DNA from: an uncultured Verrucomicrobiota bacterium
Lineage (GTDB): Bacteria > Verrucomicrobiota > Verrucomicrobiae > Opitutales > Opitutaceae
Assembly: GCA_946482165.1 (NCBI GenBank)
Contig: CAMLQS010000143.1
Coordinates: forward strand, 1-11,911
DNA: 11,911 bases
Reading direction: 5' to 3'
The position numbers and the translations under genes are program-made. Below the pieces are notes generated by a model. It searched no databases. It was not told the origin of the DNA and saw nothing but the letters and a program-made list of their open reading frames with translations. Numbering within the stretch: the first letter of the stretch is position 1; every line of letters starts with the position of its first letter. This document shows, piece after piece, positions 9,042-11,911 of this stretch.

Positions 9042-10076
9042 ATGGCCACGACTCTCTTCACGCAGAACATCATCGCTTGCATCTGGGACTTCGACAAGAC
9101 GCTTATCCCGGAATACATGCAGTCGCCGCTTTTTCGGCGCTACGGCATCGATGAAAACACGTTTTGGCACGAGACGAACAACCTCGTCAGCCACTACAAA
9201 CGGCGCGGCTACCACCTCTCGCCCGAGATCGCCTACCTGAACCACCTCCTCACTTACGTGCTCGCGGGCAGGATGCCCAAGCTGAGCAACAAGATCCTGA
9301 GGGAATGCGGCGCGGACATTAGGTTTTATCCCGGCCTGCCCGATTTCTTCCGCGTGGCGCAGGGTTACGCGGCCGAGAAGGAGGCCTACCGGAAACACGA
9401 CATCCGGCTTGAGCACTACATCGTCAGCACCGGCCTGGCCGAGATGGTGCGAGGCAGCGCGATCGCTCCGTTCGTGGACAACATCTGGGGCTGCGAATTT
9501 ATCGAAAACCCGCTTCAGCCCGGCTTCCTCCAGCAGGCGGATTTCGGTCTCGAAACCGAGTCGCTCATCGCGCAAATCGGCCTCGTCATCGACAACACGA
9601 CCAAGACCCGCGCCCTTTTCGAGATCAACAAGGGCACGAACAAAAATCCCGCCATCGACGTGAACGCCAGCGTCGCGCCCGAGGATCGCCGCGTGCCGTT
9701 TCAGAACATGATCTACATCGCCGACGGCCCGAGCGACGTGCCGAGCTTTTCGGTGACGAAGAAGGGCGGGGGCAAAGCCTACGGCGTCTACAACCCCGCG
9801 CGTTCGGACGAGTTCGCCCAAAACGACCGCCTGCGCGCTTCGGGACGCATCGATCACTACGGCCCCGCCGACTACCGTCAGGAGAGCAGCACCGCGCAAT
9901 GGCTGCGCCTGCAAATCCACGGCATCTGCGACCGCATCGTCGCCGACCGCGAAAGCGCGGTGGCCACCCGGGCCGGCCGCCCGCCCCGCCACCTCAATCC
10001 CACGCCGGAGGAACAGGCGGCGATCCGCGCCGCGGCCGAGGCGGCGCAGGCGCCAAAGCAACAGAGCTTTTTATAG
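9042..10076 (+). CDS. HAD-superfamily hydrolase (phosphatase-like)
   Basis: 344 residues. It carries the HAD motifs in order. Motif I is WDFDKTLIP, with nucleophile Asp16 and acid/base Asp18. A large cap-like insertion covers about 25-115. Motif II is YIVSTG with Ser129/Thr130. A candidate motif III lysine is at 188 or 197, and motif IV is IYIADGPSDVPSF with Asp228 and Asp232. This predicts a Mg-dependent phosphoryl hydrolase in the cytoplasm; the substrate cannot be inferred. The C-terminus (about 305-344) is Ala/Pro-rich and probably disordered. It is transcribed away from prfA and converges on kdsB. The ATG lies 15 codons before motif I; no Shine-Dalgarno sequence is present. I cannot name a specific subfamily. 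Confidence 0.88.
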   Translation: MATTLFTQNIIACIWDFDKTLIPEYMQSPLFRRYGIDENTFWHETNNLVSHYKRRGYHLSPEIAYLNHLLTYVLAGRMPKLSNKILRECGADIRFYPGLPDFFRVAQGYAAEKEAYRKHDIRLEHYIVSTGLAEMVRGSAIAPFVDNIWGCEFIENPLQPGFLQQADFGLETESLIAQIGLVIDNTTKTRALFEINKGTNKNPAIDVNASVAPEDRRVPFQNMIYIADGPSDVPSFSVTKKGGGKAYGVYNPARSDEFAQNDRLRASGRIDHYGPADYRQESSTAQWLRLQIHGICDRIVADRESAVATRAGRPPRHLNPTPEEQAAIRAAAEAAQAPKQQSFL

Positions 10077-10128
10077 GCGCGGAACGGCGGCGCCGGACGG
10101 GCCGCGGGCGACCAAGCGGGCTTTCAGC

Positions 10129-10311
10129 CTGGGCTGTGTCTCGTAAATAAGCCGGAGCAGCGTGAGCGAGAAAGGATGCTCGGCCAAGACGACCGAGGCG
10201 GAGGCGGACCGGAGGTCCGTGCCGCCGAGGGCAACGCCGGCCCAGCGCCTTTTCTCGTTTCACTCGTAGAGCTTTAGCGATGCGCCGGTATATTTACGAG
10301 ACACGGCCCAG
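10129..10311. mobile_element. 183-bp imperfect palindrome with 27-bp terminal inverted repeats (MITE-like)
   Basis: The ends 10129-10155 and 10285-10311 are complementary at 24 of 27 positions, sharing the core GTGTCTCGTAAAT. Complementarity continues inward with small gaps: GTGAGCGAGAAAGG near 10162 against the complement of CCTTTTCTCGTTTCAC near 10249-10262, then CTCGGCC and GAGGCGG blocks. It meets at a central hairpin CGGACC-GGA-GGTCCG (10205-10219). No protein is encoded and no target-site duplication is obvious. The right end lies inside the kdsB 3' end and provides its stop codon. It sits between convergent genes, so it could act as a two-way transcription stop, but it has no T-runs. 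A non-autonomous mobile element or dispersed palindromic repeat is the best reading, unproven from one copy. Confidence 0.7.
10238..10249. repeat. 12-bp direct repeat, copy 1 (copy 2 at 10304-10315)
   Basis: CGGCCCAGCGCC occurs exactly here and again at 10304-10315, 66 bp apart, a multiple of three. Copy 2 encodes the ALGR segment just before the kdsB stop, and copy 1 continues the same frame beyond that stop. This looks like a duplication or insertion scar that introduced a new end to kdsB, although chance is possible in GC-rich DNA. Confidence 0.6.
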
Positions 10312-11055
10312 CGCCGCCTCGAACTTCACCGCATCCTCCGGCGTGTCGACGCCGATGCCGGGGTCTTTGGTCACGTCGCAGGCGATCTCGTATCCATTCT
10401 CCAATACGCGCAGCTGTTCCAGCTTTTCGATCCGCTCGTAGCGGCCGGGCGGCAACGCGGCGAACTTCTCCAGCAGCTCCGCCTTGTAGGCATAGAGGCC
10501 GAGGTGCTTGTAGCAGGGATTGGCCCGCACCCAGGCGTCGTCCACCTTGCCCGCGAGGTCGCGCGCGTAGGGCATGGGCGAACGGGAAAAATACAGCGAG
10601 CGCCAGCCGCCGCCCGGCGCGAAGACGACCTTTACCTGGTTCGGGTTGAAAAAGTCCTCCGCGCGCTGGAAGGGCGTCGCGAGCGTGGCCATCGCCGCCG
10701 GGCCGTCGATCAGCTCCGCGAGACGGCGGATTTGCGCGCCGGTCACGAGCGGCTCATCGGCCTGCACGTTGATCACCCGCCCCGCTCTCGCCGTGCGGTT
10801 GGCCTCGGCGATCCGGTCGGTGCCGCTCTGATGCTCCACGCTCGTCATCACGGTGCGGAAACCCGCCTTTTCGAGCGGTTCAGCCAGGAGTAAATCATCC
10901 ACGGCAAACCAGCAGGGAAACTCCGGCGCCTCGCTCCGGATGCGCTCCGCGACCCACAGCACCAAGGGTTTGCCCTTCACGCGGTGCAAGAGCTTGCGCG
11001 GAAAGCGCGTCGATTCGAGACGGCAGGGAACGATGATGGCGGTGGATGCGGTCAT
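10294..11055 (-). CDS. kdsB: 3-deoxy-manno-octulosonate cytidylyltransferase (CMP-Kdo synthetase)
   Basis: 253 residues, the usual length. KdsB activates Kdo with CTP to CMP-Kdo for the inner core of lipopolysaccharide, in the cytoplasm. Motifs in order: the nucleotide-binding N-terminus [15 protein letters not shown] at 7-21, [12 protein letters not shown] at 75-86, INVQADEPL at 95-103 with the metal-binding Asp100 (most members have QGDEP), [11 protein letters not shown] at 155-165, [11 protein letters not shown] at 181-191, [12 protein letters not shown] at 210-221 and VDTPEDA at 236-242. The frame is open 48 codons further upstream (to 11199), but that part would run into ptsH, and the family starts near this ATG. 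The last residues GRVS and the TAA stop lie inside the terminal repeat of the palindromic element at 10129-10311. It is divergent from ptsH across 75 bp. Confidence 0.96.
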   Translation of the reverse strand: MTASTAIIVPCRLESTRFPRKLLHRVKGKPLVLWVAERIRSEAPEFPCWFAVDDLLLAEPLEKAGFRTVMTSVEHQSGTDRIAEANRTARAGRVINVQADEPLVTGAQIRRLAELIDGPAAMATLATPFQRAEDFFNPNQVKVVFAPGGGWRSLYFSRSPMPYARDLAGKVDDAWVRANPCYKHLGLYAYKAELLEKFAALPPGRYERIEKLEQLRVLENGYEIACDVTKDPGIGVDTPEDAVKFEAALGRVS

Positions 11056-11130
11056 GCGGAGAAACCGCACCCTGCCCGCCCGGTTTTTGGGTTGCAAGCC
11101 GCGCCCCTGAGCCGGACTTTGCGCCACTTC

Positions 11131-11421
11131 ATGGAAAAGACCGACACCGCCGCCCAACTCGTTCGCGAGCTTGTTGTGCAAAACAAGATGGGGATTCATG
11201 CCCGTCCCGCCGCGATGATCGTGCGCATCACCAACAAGTTCAAAGCCGACGTCATGGTCGAAAAGGACGAGGAACAGGTGAACGGCAAGTCCATCATGGG
11301 CCTCATGATGCTCGCCGCCGGCAAGGGCTCGAAGGTCAAGTTTCTCGCCACCGGGACCGACGCCGCCGCGATGCTCGACGAGCTCGACGCGCTGTTCGCC
11401 CGGAAGTTCGACGAGGCCTGA
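11131..11421 (+). CDS. ptsH: Phosphocarrier protein HPr
   Basis: 96 residues, a little longer than the usual 85-90 because of about eight extra N-terminal residues. HPr carries phosphate from enzyme I to sugar permeases or regulatory partners. The active-site segment is [12 protein letters not shown], with phospho-His23 (equivalent to His15). The regulatory segment is [17 protein letters not shown], with Ser54 (equivalent to Ser46), the site used by HPr kinase/phosphorylase. The conserved Ser suggests that regulatory phosphorylation is possible. No EI or sugar-specific PTS gene is visible here, so the role may be regulatory. The ATG is chosen to give the family N-terminus; the open frame extends further upstream, into kdsB. 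There is no Shine-Dalgarno sequence. Confidence 0.95.
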   Translation: MEKTDTAAQLVRELVVQNKMGIHARPAAMIVRITNKFKADVMVEKDEEQVNGKSIMGLMMLAAGKGSKVKFLATGTDAAAMLDELDALFARKFDEA

Positions 11422-11655
11422 GCGCCGCCCGCTCGCCGCGGGAGATGGATCCGCGCAACGTCAACGCTGGCGCCTGCGGCCCGGATTGACGGATATGACT
11501 TTACGGCCACTGCATTTGGCGGGCCGCCATCCTCGGCATCTACAAAGGCGATAACCGTCATACGAGCCAGCCGCGGACGCGGGCGACGAAGACGTCGCCC
11601 TCTGCATTGTTATACAGCGAAATGCGCAATGGGATGACGTGCCCCCGCGCGCAAC
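11422..11655. other. Intergenic region between ptsH and the terminator of the second lpd gene
   Basis: No gene is supported here. A perfect 8-bp hairpin GGGCGACG-AAGA-CGTCGCCC lies at 11581-11600; its inner wording (GACGAAGACGTCG) resembles GACGAGGACGTCGG inside the palindrome at 1894-1918. A weak inverted match TGACGGATAT (11487-11496) with ATAACCGTCA (11551-11560) flanks a less GC-rich stretch. A minus-strand open frame begins near 11561 but runs into ptsH and has no recognisable domain. Confidence 0.55.
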
Positions 11656-11692
11656 AAAAAGCCCGGTCGGGGCGCGAAACGCCGACCGGGCT
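11656..11692 (-). terminator. Rho-independent terminator of the second lpd gene
   Basis: A perfect 11-bp GC-rich stem pairs 11660-11670 with 11682-11692 (AGCCCGGTCGG with CCGACCGGGCT) around an 11-nt loop. On the minus strand it is followed directly by TTTTTG (11660-11655). It lies 29 bp past the stop codon at 11722. On the plus strand no T-run follows, so it acts in the minus direction. Confidence 0.93.
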
Positions 11693-11721
11693 GAGATCTT
11701 ACGGCTAGGCGTTTTCGCAGC

Positions 11722-11911
11722 CTAGATGTGGATCGCCTCTTTCGTCGTGTCCGCCGCCGCCTCGGCCAGGGCCTCGGAAAGCGTCGGATGGGCGTGGATC
11801 GTCTGGTGCACGTCCTCGATCGTGGCTTCGAGACCGATGGCGAGGCCGTATTCGGCGATGAGCTCGGTGGCGTCGCTGCCGATGATGTGCGCGCCGTAGA
11901 TCTCGCCGGTC
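11722..11911 (-). CDS. lpdA: Dihydrolipoamide dehydrogenase (E3), C-terminal part; second copy
   Basis: This is the last 62 residues of a gene that continues past the right edge, ending in TAG at 11722-11724. The visible part is the dimer-interface domain of an E3. It includes TGEIYGAHIIGSDATELI, the helix LAIGLEATIEDVHQTI, the catalytic HAHPTLSE with its His-x-x-x-x-Glu dyad, and the end ADTTKEAIHI. It aligns with the C-terminus of the complete E3 at 394-1779 (HAHPTMSE, KSAIHAL) but differs at many positions, so it is a paralogue and not a recent duplicate. It may serve another 2-oxo acid dehydrogenase or the glycine cleavage system. Other members of the pyridine nucleotide-disulfide oxidoreductase family are less likely because of the HAHPTLSE motif. 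A strong terminator follows. Confidence 0.93.
   Translation of the reverse strand, partial: TGEIYGAHIIGSDATELIAEYGLAIGLEATIEDVHQTIHAHPTLSEALAEAAADTTKEAIHI

Noticed and set aside
11092..11120. TTGCAA with a 17-bp spacer to GACTTT as a ptsH promoter
   Set aside because: The -10 hexamer matches the consensus at only two positions; too weak to report.
11056..11199. N-terminal extension of kdsB to 11199
   Set aside because: It would overlap ptsH and lacks similarity to the KdsB N-terminus, which starts naturally at 11055.
11196..11561. 121-codon minus-strand frame beginning in the ptsH-lpd gap
   Set aside because: More than half lies antisense to ptsH. The first 40 residues resemble nothing I know.

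Overview
The window is very GC-rich and densely coded, with strong G/C preference at third codon positions. The gene content is that of a Gram-negative bacterium: lipid A and Kdo synthesis genes, an exosortase and HPr. This content, the near absence of Shine-Dalgarno sequences and several palindromic intergenic repeats of the 'ATCCGCG' type suggest Verrucomicrobiota, probably Opitutales/Opitutaceae. The lineage is an inference; no marker gene in the window settles it.

Layout. Positions 1-1779 (+) hold the 3' end of a 2-oxo acid dehydrogenase E2 gene (odhB/sucB type) and a complete dihydrolipoamide dehydrogenase (E3), with a hairpin-forming spacer between them. Positions 1780-2408 contain no protein gene. 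They carry a 25-bp-arm palindrome, a CCA-encoding tRNA-Gly(CCC) on the minus strand, and a perfect 18-bp inverted repeat behind lpxD. Positions 2409-8880 are a minus-strand block. In transcription order it reads prfA (RF1), prmC (RF1/RF2 glutamine methyltransferase), a small two-helix membrane protein, an exosortase fused to an EpsI-like domain, a membrane fatty-acid desaturase and lpxD. Positions 9042-10076 (+) encode a HAD-superfamily hydrolase. It converges on kdsB (10294-11055, -), and between them lies a 183-bp imperfect palindrome whose right end supplies the kdsB stop codon. ptsH (HPr) is divergent from kdsB at 11131-11421 (+). The window ends in the 3' part of a second dihydrolipoamide dehydrogenase (11722 onward, -) followed by a clear intrinsic terminator.

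Functional links. E2 and E3 work together in the 2-oxoglutarate (or related) dehydrogenase complex. PrmC methylates the GGQ glutamine of the adjacent RF1. LpxD and KdsB both serve lipid A/Kdo lipopolysaccharide synthesis. The exosortase implies a PEP-CTERM surface-protein sorting system whose substrates lie elsewhere.

No CRISPR array, phage module, toxin-antitoxin pair or defence island is visible. The most unusual content is the set of structurally different palindromic repeats between the genes, above all the 10129-10311 element. I do not see a new multi-gene system.
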